The notes under the pieces are model-generated. The model saw only the letters and a program-made list of their open reading frames with translations, searched no databases and was not told where the DNA came from. A stretch of 64,000 nt of DNA from Acidobacteriota bacterium (GTDB lineage: Bacteria > Acidobacteriota > Terriglobia > Acidiferrales > UBA7541): contig JABCZF010000011.1 in assembly GCA_013289825.1 (NCBI GenBank), forward strand, positions 59,139-123,138. Direction: 5' to 3'. Of the stretch, positions 18,440 to 27,475 are shown piece by piece. Position numbers and translations under genes: made by a program. Numbering within the stretch: the first letter of the stretch is position 1; every line of letters starts with the position of its first letter.

Positions 18440-21400
18440 CACCTCATCCACGGCGGCAAGTAGTTCTGCGGCTTTAAACGGCTTCTGGAGAATGTAGTTC
18501 CCGTTGCGGGGCATTTCCTCCGGAGGACGACCGAGTGGCGCGACTCCGCGCATCCAAATACAGCGCTTCGCCAAGCGCGGCCTGCGCGCCCTGATCCAGT
18601 CATGAAGTATGTTGCGTCCGGCGGTGCCGGAAAGGTCCAAATCTGCCAACACTAAGTCGAACTCTTGTTTCTCGAGTGCGGCCATCGCATCTGCGGCGGT
18701 CTTGGCGGTTTCGACCTCGTGCTCTCGCTCACGCAAAATGGCCCCAACCGCTTCTAGTACAGAATCATCCTGATCTATCAGCAAGATGCGGCCTTCTTTG
18801 AGCTGTTCCATGGTCTGGCTGGTCTCGGAACCCTTCACGGCCCTGACGGGCTGGCAGGGCACCTCAATGGTAAACGAGGCCCCTCGCGGAGCTACATTGC
18901 GCACACGGATCGATCCCCCGTGTTCCGAGATGATGCCGTAGCAGATGCTGAGACCCAGTCCAGTACCCTTGCCGACAGGCTTGGTCGTGTAGAAAGGGTC
19001 GAAAACCCTCGATGCGTCTTTTACGCCGGGGCCGCTGTCCGTAAATTCGATGAACAGCTTGTCTCCGTTCGCACCCGTTCTCACCCAGAGATCCCCTTCG
19101 TTGGAATGCTCCAGCATGGCGTCCACGGCGTTGTTGACCATGTTCAGGAAAACCTGCTGCAGCTGGTGAGGATCCGCCGATGTATAAGGCAGTTCTGGCG
19201 CAAGCTCCAGATGCACGCGAATGTGATTCATCCGCAAATCGTAGTCGCGCAGCGCCAGCGTCTCTTCCAATATCAGATTCAACTGCACCAGGACGCGCTC
19301 CGGCTTGTGCTGCCGGGCAAAGCTAAGCAAGTTCTGCACGATGCGGTGCGTCCGCTGCGCCTGTTTGTAGAGTTTTTCGGAGTATTCGATTCCTTGCGCC
19401 CCCATCTGTCCGCTCGAGATCAGCAACTGGCTGTAGCCAAGAATTGCTGTGAGTGGATTGTTGAGCTCGTGCGCCACACCGGAAATCAATTGCCCTACAG
19501 CCGCCATCTTCTCGCTGTGCAAGAGCTGCTCTTGCGTACGGCGCAAGTTCTCGTACGCCTGCCGTGCCTCCTCGTAAAGCGTGGTCCGTTCGATGGCGCT
19601 GGAGAGCTGGCTCCCGACCGCTATCAGCAGGTTGACATCCGCCGGCGAGAATTCCTTTGGCGTACGGCTCCCCACCGTCAGCCCGCCGATAACCCGGTCC
19701 TTCGACCAGAGCACCACGATATAGGCAGACAGAAGCTCTTCTTTCCTCTGCGCTTCGCGAAATACTGCGGGCAGCGGCAGTCCCTGGACCGAAAGAAATG
19801 TCGCGTGCACCGCCTTGATGTGCTGGAGCAGGTCTGGCTTCAGAGCGACCGGAGGAAAATTCCTGGCATACTCCGAGCGGTGTCCCACCGCCGCCACGCG
19901 CCGGATCCTTGTTCCCGCTTCGTCAAACAGGTACAGCGCGCATGCGTCCAGACTGAACAGCTCCGCCATCTGCCGCAGCGTTCGATGCAGCGAATCTCCC
20001 AAATCCATCGACTCCATCAGCGATTGCCCGATGGAGTTCAGTACCAGCAGCTCTCGGTTGCGCCGTCGGATTTCCTGCTCCGCTCTCTTCCGTTCGGTGA
20101 TATCCAGAAGAAATCCCTGATAAGCCGTTACATTCCCCGCGGCGTCCTTCACGGAGATGGATGACTCCAGCACCGTCCGAATTTCGCCGTCCTTGCGCTT
20201 CATTTCGAATTCGAAGTCCGCCACTGTGCCGTGTTCCTGAAGCAGCTTTTTTAGCCGGTCGCGGTCCGCGGGATTTGCATACATCGCGCCGGGAATATCG
20301 ACCGCCAGCATTTCTTCGCGGGTCTCAAAGCCCGTCATGCGCATCATCGCTTCGTTGAAATCCAGGAATCGCCCCTGCGGCGTCGAAATAAAAACGCCTT
20401 CCTGAACGCTGGCGACAAGCGTGCGATATTTTTCTTCCGCACGCTTTCTTTCCGTGATGTCCTTCAAGACATGCACTGTCCCGAGCAGATTTCCCGCCGG
20501 ATCAGTGAACGTGGAATTCGACGCAAGAAAATAACCTTGCAGCCAGGGGTCCGTATCATCGCCTTCCCCCGCAACACCTTCACAATACGGACACATCTCG
20601 TAAGACAAATTCTTCCGCGCCAGCAGGTCGGTCACCCCGCGTCCAACAAGCGCTTGCGAATCCCTCCCCAGCAGATGCCCCAAGCGCAAGTTGCACCGAA
20701 GAATTCGCCCTTGCCGGTCGTGCACCAAAATCGGGTCTCCGATCGAATCGAACGTGTACGCCCACTGTTGCTGAACGGTCGCGACTTGTTCGAACAATCG
20801 CACGTTCTGCAGCGTCAACCCCAACAGGTTGCTGATGTTCAGGAGGTAGGAGATTTCGTCTGCTTGAAACTGTTCGTTTCGCGTGGAACCGATGGCGATG
20901 AGCCCGAGCGGGCCGTCTTTTCCCGGCAGCGCCATGGTGATGCTGTTCCCGATGCCGCCTTCCGCCATTCTTTGCCGCACTCCCGGATCGGGTTCATCTT
21001 CCAAGCGAAAGAACTCACAGTCCCTGTGTAATACCCGCTGAGTCCACGCCGCCTTCGCTGGCAATCTGCGATACTTTTCCAAATACTCCTGCTGAAATCC
21101 AACCGAAGCGTGTACCACAACCTCGGCCTTGTCTCCTTCGCCTTCGAGCAGCCGCACAAGCCCGTGCGTCGCTCCCAGGCTATCCACCAGATGAGCGAGC
21201 ACGCGGTCCAGCACCTCCTGCACGGACAGCGTTTGCGTGCTGGCCGTCGTCAACAGCGTGAGCCGCCGCAGTTTCTCGTTGAGTTCTACGGTCCGTGACC
21301 GCGCACCCTCCAACACCACGACCACCATGGCAATCCCCAGGGCCACGCCCAGCAAATGGTCAAACGCCACTCGCAACAAAAAATATGGATGCTGGGGCCA

Positions 21401-21919
21401 CAGCGGACGATCCAATCCGTGGATGCCGGTCAATAAAAACACACCCTCGAGCAATCGCACGCCGTGCGCGCGCCGCAACAGCGGCGACCTCCACAACACC
21501 ATCCCCGCCCAAAGACATACGGCGCTCGCGAGCAGCGCCGTTCCCCAGGACACGCTGGCATAATCCGGCGCCATGCTGCGCTGGAAGTAATAAACTCCAA
21601 ATAACACCACTCCCGCGAGCGGCAGCATCGGCCAGCCCCGCTTCCCCGCTCCGGTCGTAAATTGCACCACGGAAGCCGAGAACAGCAGCATCGCCGCAAC
21701 TCTCCCCATCACCACGACCATCCACAATTCCGACAAATCACGGCTGAGCATCGCAACTTCCGACAGCGATGCCAGCGTAAACACCAGCCACCCGGCAACC
21801 CACAACCGGAAATATTTATTGACATGATCGCGCTGAAAAATGAGGAAAAGGACCAGCAGGACGATGAACGCCGTCGCTTCGAAGAAAGCGATGCCGAGCA
21901 GGCCCTGGTTCACCAACAC
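18404..21919 (-). CDS. Hybrid sensor histidine kinase (membrane, GAF, PAS, PAS, GAF, HisKA, HATPase, REC)
   Basis: 1,171 residues. An N-terminal block of about seven transmembrane helices (~1-215) is followed by a GAF domain (~235-385), two PAS domains (~395-640, each ending in a DITERKRAE PAC signature), a second GAF (~650-790), HisKA with phospho-acceptor His in GVAHELNNPLTAILGYSQ (~820), HATPase with N-box NMVNNAVDAM and GTGLGLSICYG, and a C-terminal receiver (ILLIDQDDSVLEAV; acceptor Asp in VLADLDLSG). It should autophosphorylate and pass phosphate to its own receiver. It is divergent from an HD-GYP response regulator, the probable partner. Input ligand unknown. Confidence 0.92.
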   Translation of the reverse strand: MLVNQGLLGIAFFEATAFIVLLVLFLIFQRDHVNKYFRLWVAGWLVFTLASLSEVAMLSRDLSELWMVVVMGRVAAMLLFSASVVQFTTGAGKRGWPMLPLAGVVLFGVYYFQRSMAPDYASVSWGTALLASAVCLWAGMVLWRSPLLRRAHGVRLLEGVFLLTGIHGLDRPLWPQHPYFLLRVAFDHLLGVALGIAMVVVVLEGARSRTVELNEKLRRLTLLTTASTQTLSVQEVLDRVLAHLVDSLGATHGLVRLLEGEGDKAEVVVHASVGFQQEYLEKYRRLPAKAAWTQRVLHRDCEFFRLEDEPDPGVRQRMAEGGIGNSITMALPGKDGPLGLIAIGSTRNEQFQADEISYLLNISNLLGLTLQNVRLFEQVATVQQQWAYTFDSIGDPILVHDRQGRILRCNLRLGHLLGRDSQALVGRGVTDLLARKNLSYEMCPYCEGVAGEGDDTDPWLQGYFLASNSTFTDPAGNLLGTVHVLKDITERKRAEEKYRTLVASVQEGVFISTPQGRFLDFNEAMMRMTGFETREEMLAVDIPGAMYANPADRDRLKKLLQEHGTVADFEFEMKRKDGEIRTVLESSISVKDAAGNVTAYQGFLLDITERKRAEQEIRRRNRELLVLNSIGQSLMESMDLGDSLHRTLRQMAELFSLDACALYLFDEAGTRIRRVAAVGHRSEYARNFPPVALKPDLLQHIKAVHATFLSVQGLPLPAVFREAQRKEELLSAYIVVLWSKDRVIGGLTVGSRTPKEFSPADVNLLIAVGSQLSSAIERTTLYEEARQAYENLRRTQEQLLHSEKMAAVGQLISGVAHELNNPLTAILGYSQLLISSGQMGAQGIEYSEKLYKQAQRTHRIVQNLLSFARQHKPERVLVQLNLILEETLALRDYDLRMNHIRVHLELAPELPYTSADPHQLQQVFLNMVNNAVDAMLEHSNEGDLWVRTGANGDKLFIEFTDSGPGVKDASRVFDPFYTTKPVGKGTGLGLSICYGIISEHGGSIRVRNVAPRGASFTIEVPCQPVRAVKGSETSQTMEQLKEGRILLIDQDDSVLEAVGAILREREHEVETAKTAADAMAALEKQEFDLVLADLDLSGTAGRNILHDWIRARRPRLAKRCIWMRGVAPLGRPPEEMPRNGNYILQKPFKAAELLAAVDEVLGSVQPAPIQR

Positions 21920-22102
21920 GATCGACTGCCTCCCGCTCTGATCGGCCCTCGCCGCGAGATATAGACACCTGCTCTCTCGCTAAGCACGGCACGAAGCCCT
22001 CTATGAAGGTTCCTTCGACGCTAACATGCTATTTTCTTAATGGGCAAGCCCACCGCATTCCTTCTGTGCCGTCCCGTATAATGGCAATGGGGGCAAACAC
22101 TC

Positions 22103-23182
22103 GTGGAGCTAGAACGCATTCTGGTCGTCGACGATGAAGAAGCCATTCGGGAAGTCGTTTCCACCATGCTCGAATCGAAAGGATATCGCTGCACCGCCGT
22201 GAGCAATGGCCGCGCTGCTCAGGAGCAAGTCAAAAAGTCCACGCCGGATCTGGTCTTGAGCGACATGATCATGCCCGAGATGGACGGCATCAAGTTGCTC
22301 GATTGGCTTCGCGAATATGACCCCGAAATCCCGGTCATCATGGTCACCGCCATCCACGACATTTCCACAGCTCTAGAAGCCATCCGTCGCGGCGCCTACG
22401 ACTATATCCTCAAGCCCTTTGAAAAAGACCAGCTCTTCCTCGGCGTCGGCCGCGCTCTTCAGCACCGCCGCCTCGTCGCGGAAAACCGCAGCTACCAGCT
22501 TCAGCTCGAACAGCAGGTCGAAGAGCGCACCGGGCAACTGCGAGTCGCTTTCGCCCAACTGGAACAATCCTATGACGACACTCTAGAAGCCCTGGGCAGC
22601 GCCCTCGACTTGAAGGACGCCGAAACCGAGGGTCATTGCCAGCGCGTCACGGCCTTCACCATTTCCATCGCCAAAGCCATGCCCGTTCCAACTGACTATC
22701 TGGCCATTCTCGCTCGCGCCGCTTTCCTCCACGACATCGGCAAAATGGCCATCCCCGATGGTATTCTCCGCAAACCGGGTCCCCTCACCGACGACGAAAA
22801 GCAGATCATGCGCAAGCACTGCGAAATCGGCTACAACATGCTCATCCGCATCCCGTTTCTTCGGGACGCCGCCGAAATCGTCCTCGCTCACCAGGAATTC
22901 TTCGACGGCACCGGCTATCCGCGCGGCCTAAAAGGCGAACAAATCCCCCTCGGCGCCCGTATTTTCACCATCGCCGACTCTCTCGACGCCATGATCAGCG
23001 ACCGCCCCTACCGGCGCGCGCTTCCCATGTCCCATGCCCGCGAAGAAATTCGCCGCTGCTCCGGCACGCAATTCGATCCCAAAGTCGTCGAAGTCTTCTG
23101 GACCATCCCAGAACAACACTGGATCGACCTGCGCGAACACCTCGGCTCCCCCTTCCGCCTGGCCCATCTGAAAAATCTATAG
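22103..23182 (+). CDS. Response regulator with HD-GYP cyclic-di-GMP phosphodiesterase domain
   Basis: 359 residues from a GTG. Receiver domain at ~1-120 (ILVVDDEEAIREVV; acceptor Asp in LVLSDMIMPEMDG; Lys in YILKPFEKDQ), then a short coiled-coil (QLEQQVEERTGQLRVAFAQL), then HD-GYP at ~165-345 with FLHDIGKMAIPDGIL, AHQEFFDGTGYPRGL and SLDAMISDRPYR. The domain family hydrolyses cyclic di-GMP (RpfG type), so phosphorylation should tune a second-messenger output. A -10-like TATAAT sits at 22077-22082. The divergent neighbour is a hybrid kinase, with 183 bp between them. Confidence 0.92.
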   Translation: MELERILVVDDEEAIREVVSTMLESKGYRCTAVSNGRAAQEQVKKSTPDLVLSDMIMPEMDGIKLLDWLREYDPEIPVIMVTAIHDISTALEAIRRGAYDYILKPFEKDQLFLGVGRALQHRRLVAENRSYQLQLEQQVEERTGQLRVAFAQLEQSYDDTLEALGSALDLKDAETEGHCQRVTAFTISIAKAMPVPTDYLAILARAAFLHDIGKMAIPDGILRKPGPLTDDEKQIMRKHCEIGYNMLIRIPFLRDAAEIVLAHQEFFDGTGYPRGLKGEQIPLGARIFTIADSLDAMISDRPYRRALPMSHAREEIRRCSGTQFDPKVVEVFWTIPEQHWIDLREHLGSPFRLAHLKNL

Positions 23183-23273
23183 GCACTTCGGCTTAATCCG
23201 TCCAAGGGCGCACTTCGTGTCCCTTGATGTCATTGCCTCCAAGAAAACCACGTTCAGTCCCCTACCATACAAA

Positions 23274-23297
23274 AGGGAGGCCAACATCAGCCTCCCT
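23274..23297 (-). terminator. Intrinsic terminator of the TonB receptor gene
   Basis: AGGGAGGC (23274-23281) pairs with GCCTCCCT (23290-23297); read on the reverse strand the stem is followed by TTTTGT. It lies 37 bp past the receptor's stop. The forward-strand HD-GYP gene ends at 23182, so the hairpin may also serve it, but the T run favours the reverse strand. Confidence 0.7.
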
Positions 23298-23333
23298 CTT
23301 GGTACTTCTTGATATCCCTCGGAATCGATTCAG

Positions 23334-26300
23334 CTAAAATTCATACCGCAGCGCAATCTGACTAACGCGCGGCGAAGAAGCTGTCGAGTTGATGATCCCG
23401 AAACTGCTGGTGTTGCTAAGCGTCGCGGATCCTGGCCCGTTGAAACTCGGGTGGTTAAAGGTGTTGAAGGAATCCCACCGGAATTTCAAGTGTTGCTTCT
23501 CCGACCATGGCACCTGGAACGATTTCGTTATCCCCATATCTACGTCGAAGAATCCGGGTCCCCTGGCCGCGTTGCGATTGCCCACAGCGCCAGCGAATGG
23601 GAAGTTTATGTTGGAGAGCGTCGCAGTCGGATCGGCAAAGTACTGCAGATTCCCATTGACGTCGGTATGGATGCCGGTCTTCAGCGGACCGGTAACTACC
23701 GCGGGAGCATCCAGTGTGAAGTCCGTGGGGAACGCACCCGTGTTGATGGTGAACGGGTATCCCGTGCGGTAAGTCACGATTCCGCTCCAACTCCAGCCGC
23801 CGATGAAGGCGTCTAGCCACTTCGGTGCATCCTGCAACACCGATCGGCCTCGCCCGACTGGCAAATCGTAGATGTAGTCACCGGACACCATATGCCGCGC
23901 GTCAAAATCGGAACTTGCCCGGCACACCCGCAAATCTGTCAAGTCGCACACCAGGCCATCTCCGGTCCCGGTATAGGTTACGTAGTCGTTTGTGATCGCC
24001 GAGACATTGTCGATGGAATGCGAGTAGGTGTAATTAAACTTGAATTGGAAGCTCTGCGAGAAACGCTTGCGCACGTTCAACAAAAGCGCATTGTAATTCG
24101 AGCTGGCGAAATTGCCTATGTAGCCGTTCGCTCCCGTCTGTGCAGGCAGCCCGACATTGAAATCCAGGAGCCCGTTGAAAGCCAGCTGCTGAATCGTGTC
24201 CGAGAGATCGCCCTTGTTCACGAGCTGTCCGAAAAACTTGGTAACGATCTGCGAACAACTCAGGCCGACTATGGTCTCGCAGAAAGCCGTGCCCCCCATC
24301 TGGTTCTCAAACCATGGCGCGCTCTTGATCTGGCTGGTAGGAACGCCGTTCTGAACCTGTTTCTCCAACACTCCGAACTGCTCTTTTAGAAACGTGCCGG
24401 AGGTCGCGTCCTTGAAGTTCACAATCTGGGCTGCATCTCCAACAGCAAGCAAGCGTCGGCCTAGTCGGCTAACGGCATTGGCCTCGACGATGACACCGCC
24501 AGGCAGTTCGCGCTGAAAGCCAAAATTGAGCAGGATCGAATAAGGATTCTTGGTGTTCGAGTCGAATTGAAAAAATGCCGGGAATCCGCCGTTGGTTGTT
24601 CCCAGCGGAACTCCTCCAAACACGTTGGGGGTATTTGGCAAAGTAATCATCGGAGCGGTAGGGGCTGTGCAAGTTGACCCCGCCGGTGGCAGCGCCCCAA
24701 TGGCCGTAAACCGGGGATCCGTCAGGAGCGAACTCTTTGCAGTTCCGGTCCCGCAAGGTGAATTGGCGTTTGAATCGAATAGGAATGTATTCTGGTCCAG
24801 ACCAAAGCTGGCACCCCCCGCAATCCGGTCATACAGGATCGCTCCACCCAGCCGAATCGTGGTCCGCCCATCTCCCAAAACCGCATTCAATAAACCGTCT
24901 TTGAAAGAGGGGTTGTAAGCAAGAGCGAACCTTGGGCCAAGGTCTTTATAGTCCGGGTTATAGAAGCCCTGGCCCTTGTTTGCCGGACCTCCGAGGCTGT
25001 AGCTCACGAAAGGAATCGTGTTGGCCCCACTCTGCCCAGCCAATCCGGCTTGGACGCGATCCGCCAGGTAGGTGTTCTCGTTGATGCTCGGAACCGACTG
25101 AAACCCGTTAATCTCATACGGCACCGTATGATAGTCCCAACGGAGGCCGTAGGTTAGCGTCAAGTCCCGGCGCATCTTCCAGCTGTCCTGCACATATATT
25201 TCAAACTCGCTGTAGTTATAGTAGCGGGCTTTGTCGCTGCCGTTCGGCAAAACATTTTGGCTCTTGTCGTAGTTAAAGTTGGCGCTAATGTTGGCGTAAC
25301 GCCCCAGAATCGTCGGAAACCAATTGTCGTAGTTCGTGGTCGCCGAAGTATCTGCACTAAGGTCGGTCGGCCGCACCGACGCGTCGAGGTTCTGCAGCTG
25401 GCCACCCAATCCGTAGTTCACAAAATCGTAGCTATTCGTTAGCCCGCTTATGACTCGCGTGAGCTTGAAATCCACTCCCACGTCAATGGTGTGGTTGCTT
25501 CTGGTTACGTTAAAGCTGTCGCGAATTTCTGGCACCGGCACGTTTCTGGACTGGGATGAATATCCTACGTAGGGGCTTGAAAGAGTCGGAGAGAATCCTG
25601 CCTCGACCGGGAAAGTCGGCTGGAAACCATTGTTGAACTCCAGGATGGGACGTACGAATCCTAGCGTCAAAACGTTCAGCATTCTGGGTGAAATGGTCCA
25701 CGTCCAGCCTAGAACCCCCGTGTAGCTGTTGAATTTGTCCTTCTGGACCGGTACCACCGGGTCACCCGGGAACTGCTCGATCGAGGTATTGAAGAAATCG
25801 TCTTCCCCTCGCCTCGCGACGTTGGCCCGGAAGAATAGGTTGTGCTTTTCCGAAATGTTGTAATCGATGCGTGTAGTGTAGAGGTTCACGCTGTCGTGCG
25901 CCGGTGCCGTAAACCGGAAGCCCTCGGAATTGATGCCGTCTCCTCCGGTCGGATCGTTCGGCATTGGATAACGGCCCAGCATGTAAGTCATCAGCGCTCG
26001 ATTGATGCCCACACCTTGTGGGTCAAGAGCCGCAATCTGGCTCGCGCTCAGGAAGCTTATGCACGTGGGGGCGGTGTTCAAACGAGCCGTGCCGTCGCAT
26101 GGCTGTCCGGTGGCCGGGTTGGTCGTGCTGTTGACGTAGGCGAGTTCCCCGCTGCGAAATTGCGCGGTAGGAACGGAACGGTTATAGGAAGCAGACTCCG
26201 CCTGCCGTAGCCCTTCGTAATCAAAGAAGAAAAAGAGCTTGTCCTTCTTGAGGGGTCCGCCAATGCTCCCGCCAAACTGGTTACGCACCAAAGGAGCGCG

Positions 26301-27101
26301 GGGGATTCCATCCCGATTGTTAAACCAATCGTTCGCTTCGAGCAGCGTATTGCGGTTGTACTCACGGAGATTCCCGTGAAAAACGTTGCTGCCGCCCTTG
26401 GTCTCCAGGTTGATCATGCCGCCGCTGCTTCGCCCGTAATCCGCCGTTTCTCCTGCCGTGATCGTCCGTATTTCCCGCACTGAATCCACCGAGATCAGGG
26501 TGGTTGAGACGAATGCCTGCCCGGTCTCCTGGTCGTTCACGTCGATCCCATCCAAGGTAATGTTTCCCTGGTCGGATCGTGCCCCGGTGACCGAGCCCGC
26601 GTCATTCACCCCGGGCTGCAGCTGCATCAGCGCCGCGGGGTTGAGCCGCGCCTGGATGGGAAGATCGCTTACTTCGCGCGAGCTGATCACGTTACCGATG
26701 GTCGCCTCCGTTGTGTCCAGCGTCGATTCACCCCCTTCCTTCACTTCAACCGTCTGGGTAGTGCTGCCCAATTCAAGCGTGGCGTTGTGCGTCTCAGCGC
26801 TGCTCACCCCGAAACTCAGACTGCTCAGCACAACCGATCTAAAATCTTGTTTTGAAAAGCTTAATTGGTAGCCATCAGCCGGAGTCACTCGCAAAAACTG
26901 GTAGTAGCCGAGGTCGTTTGTAGTAGCGACAGCGTGCAAGCCTATCGCGGAGTTCTCGAGCGTTACGGTAGCCCCGGAAATCGACGCGCCGCTCTTATCG
27001 GAAACCACTCCATTCACGGAAGAGAATTGCTGTGCGCCTAGGGGAAAAATTGACCCTGGCACCAAGAACAACAGGCCGGCAACTACACCTCTCCACTTCA
27101 T
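23334..27101 (-). CDS. Large TonB-dependent receptor with carboxypeptidase-regulatory-like domain
   Basis: About 1,255 residues. The chosen ATG at 27101 is seven bases from GGAGG; a second ATG lies directly before it. Signal peptide VVAGLLFLVPGSIFPLGAQQ, then a CarboxypepD_reg-like domain (~30-110, VVSDKSGASISGATVTLENS), a plug domain (~120-260, QGNITLDGIDVNDQETG) and a very long beta-barrel ending RVSQIALRYEF. This is the expanded SusC-like/'TonB receptor-like' type abundant in Acidobacteria, thought to import large organic ligands such as glycans; the substrate is not readable. The gene diverges from a secreted TPR protein. Confidence 0.9.
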   Translation of the reverse strand: MKWRGVVAGLLFLVPGSIFPLGAQQFSSVNGVVSDKSGASISGATVTLENSAIGLHAVATTNDLGYYQFLRVTPADGYQLSFSKQDFRSVVLSSLSFGVSSAETHNATLELGSTTQTVEVKEGGESTLDTTEATIGNVISSREVSDLPIQARLNPAALMQLQPGVNDAGSVTGARSDQGNITLDGIDVNDQETGQAFVSTTLISVDSVREIRTITAGETADYGRSSGGMINLETKGGSNVFHGNLREYNRNTLLEANDWFNNRDGIPRAPLVRNQFGGSIGGPLKKDKLFFFFDYEGLRQAESASYNRSVPTAQFRSGELAYVNSTTNPATGQPCDGTARLNTAPTCISFLSASQIAALDPQGVGINRALMTYMLGRYPMPNDPTGGDGINSEGFRFTAPAHDSVNLYTTRIDYNISEKHNLFFRANVARRGEDDFFNTSIEQFPGDPVVPVQKDKFNSYTGVLGWTWTISPRMLNVLTLGFVRPILEFNNGFQPTFPVEAGFSPTLSSPYVGYSSQSRNVPVPEIRDSFNVTRSNHTIDVGVDFKLTRVISGLTNSYDFVNYGLGGQLQNLDASVRPTDLSADTSATTNYDNWFPTILGRYANISANFNYDKSQNVLPNGSDKARYYNYSEFEIYVQDSWKMRRDLTLTYGLRWDYHTVPYEINGFQSVPSINENTYLADRVQAGLAGQSGANTIPFVSYSLGGPANKGQGFYNPDYKDLGPRFALAYNPSFKDGLLNAVLGDGRTTIRLGGAILYDRIAGGASFGLDQNTFLFDSNANSPCGTGTAKSSLLTDPRFTAIGALPPAGSTCTAPTAPMITLPNTPNVFGGVPLGTTNGGFPAFFQFDSNTKNPYSILLNFGFQRELPGGVIVEANAVSRLGRRLLAVGDAAQIVNFKDATSGTFLKEQFGVLEKQVQNGVPTSQIKSAPWFENQMGGTAFCETIVGLSCSQIVTKFFGQLVNKGDLSDTIQQLAFNGLLDFNVGLPAQTGANGYIGNFASSNYNALLLNVRKRFSQSFQFKFNYTYSHSIDNVSAITNDYVTYTGTGDGLVCDLTDLRVCRASSDFDARHMVSGDYIYDLPVGRGRSVLQDAPKWLDAFIGGWSWSGIVTYRTGYPFTINTGAFPTDFTLDAPAVVTGPLKTGIHTDVNGNLQYFADPTATLSNINFPFAGAVGNRNAARGPGFFDVDMGITKSFQVPWSEKQHLKFRWDSFNTFNHPSFNGPGSATLSNTSSFGIINSTASSPRVSQIALRYEF

Positions 27102-27475
27102 CATGAAACCTCCAAAAAATTGCACACTCAAACACAGCGAGATACGACGGGGGCGAAAGGCACGTTAAGAATTAATGATATGAGTGCATGCCACTTGCCA
27201 GAGACACCCCAGGGGAAAGACCTTCGTAAAGCGCTTCCTCGAAGTAAGCTATCAGCTCCCCGAGACAAATAAGAAAAGTTCGTTTGGATTTTCTTAGGCA
27301 GGGTTACATAGAGTGTATTGTCTAATAGGAGGGTCTGTCCTTCGGATAGGCTTATTGACTCCCGAATCACAGTGCGTGAGAATTATCGCAACGATGTCTA
27401 TATAGAGTGGCCAGCGCGGGTGCGCTGCGGCCAGAACTGCATTGGTTGATTGACACCACAACGGTGGAAGCAAAC
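27102..27475. other. Divergent intergenic region between TonB receptor and TPR gene
   Basis: 374 bp likely holding both promoters. It is noticeably more A/T-rich than its neighbours. No RNA or small gene can be supported; a shared regulator of the two divergent genes is possible. Confidence 0.45.

Noticed and set aside
18920..20164. 414-codon forward frame inside the histidine kinase gene
   Set aside because: Arg/His/Gln-rich with no domain; antisense to conserved kinase domains.
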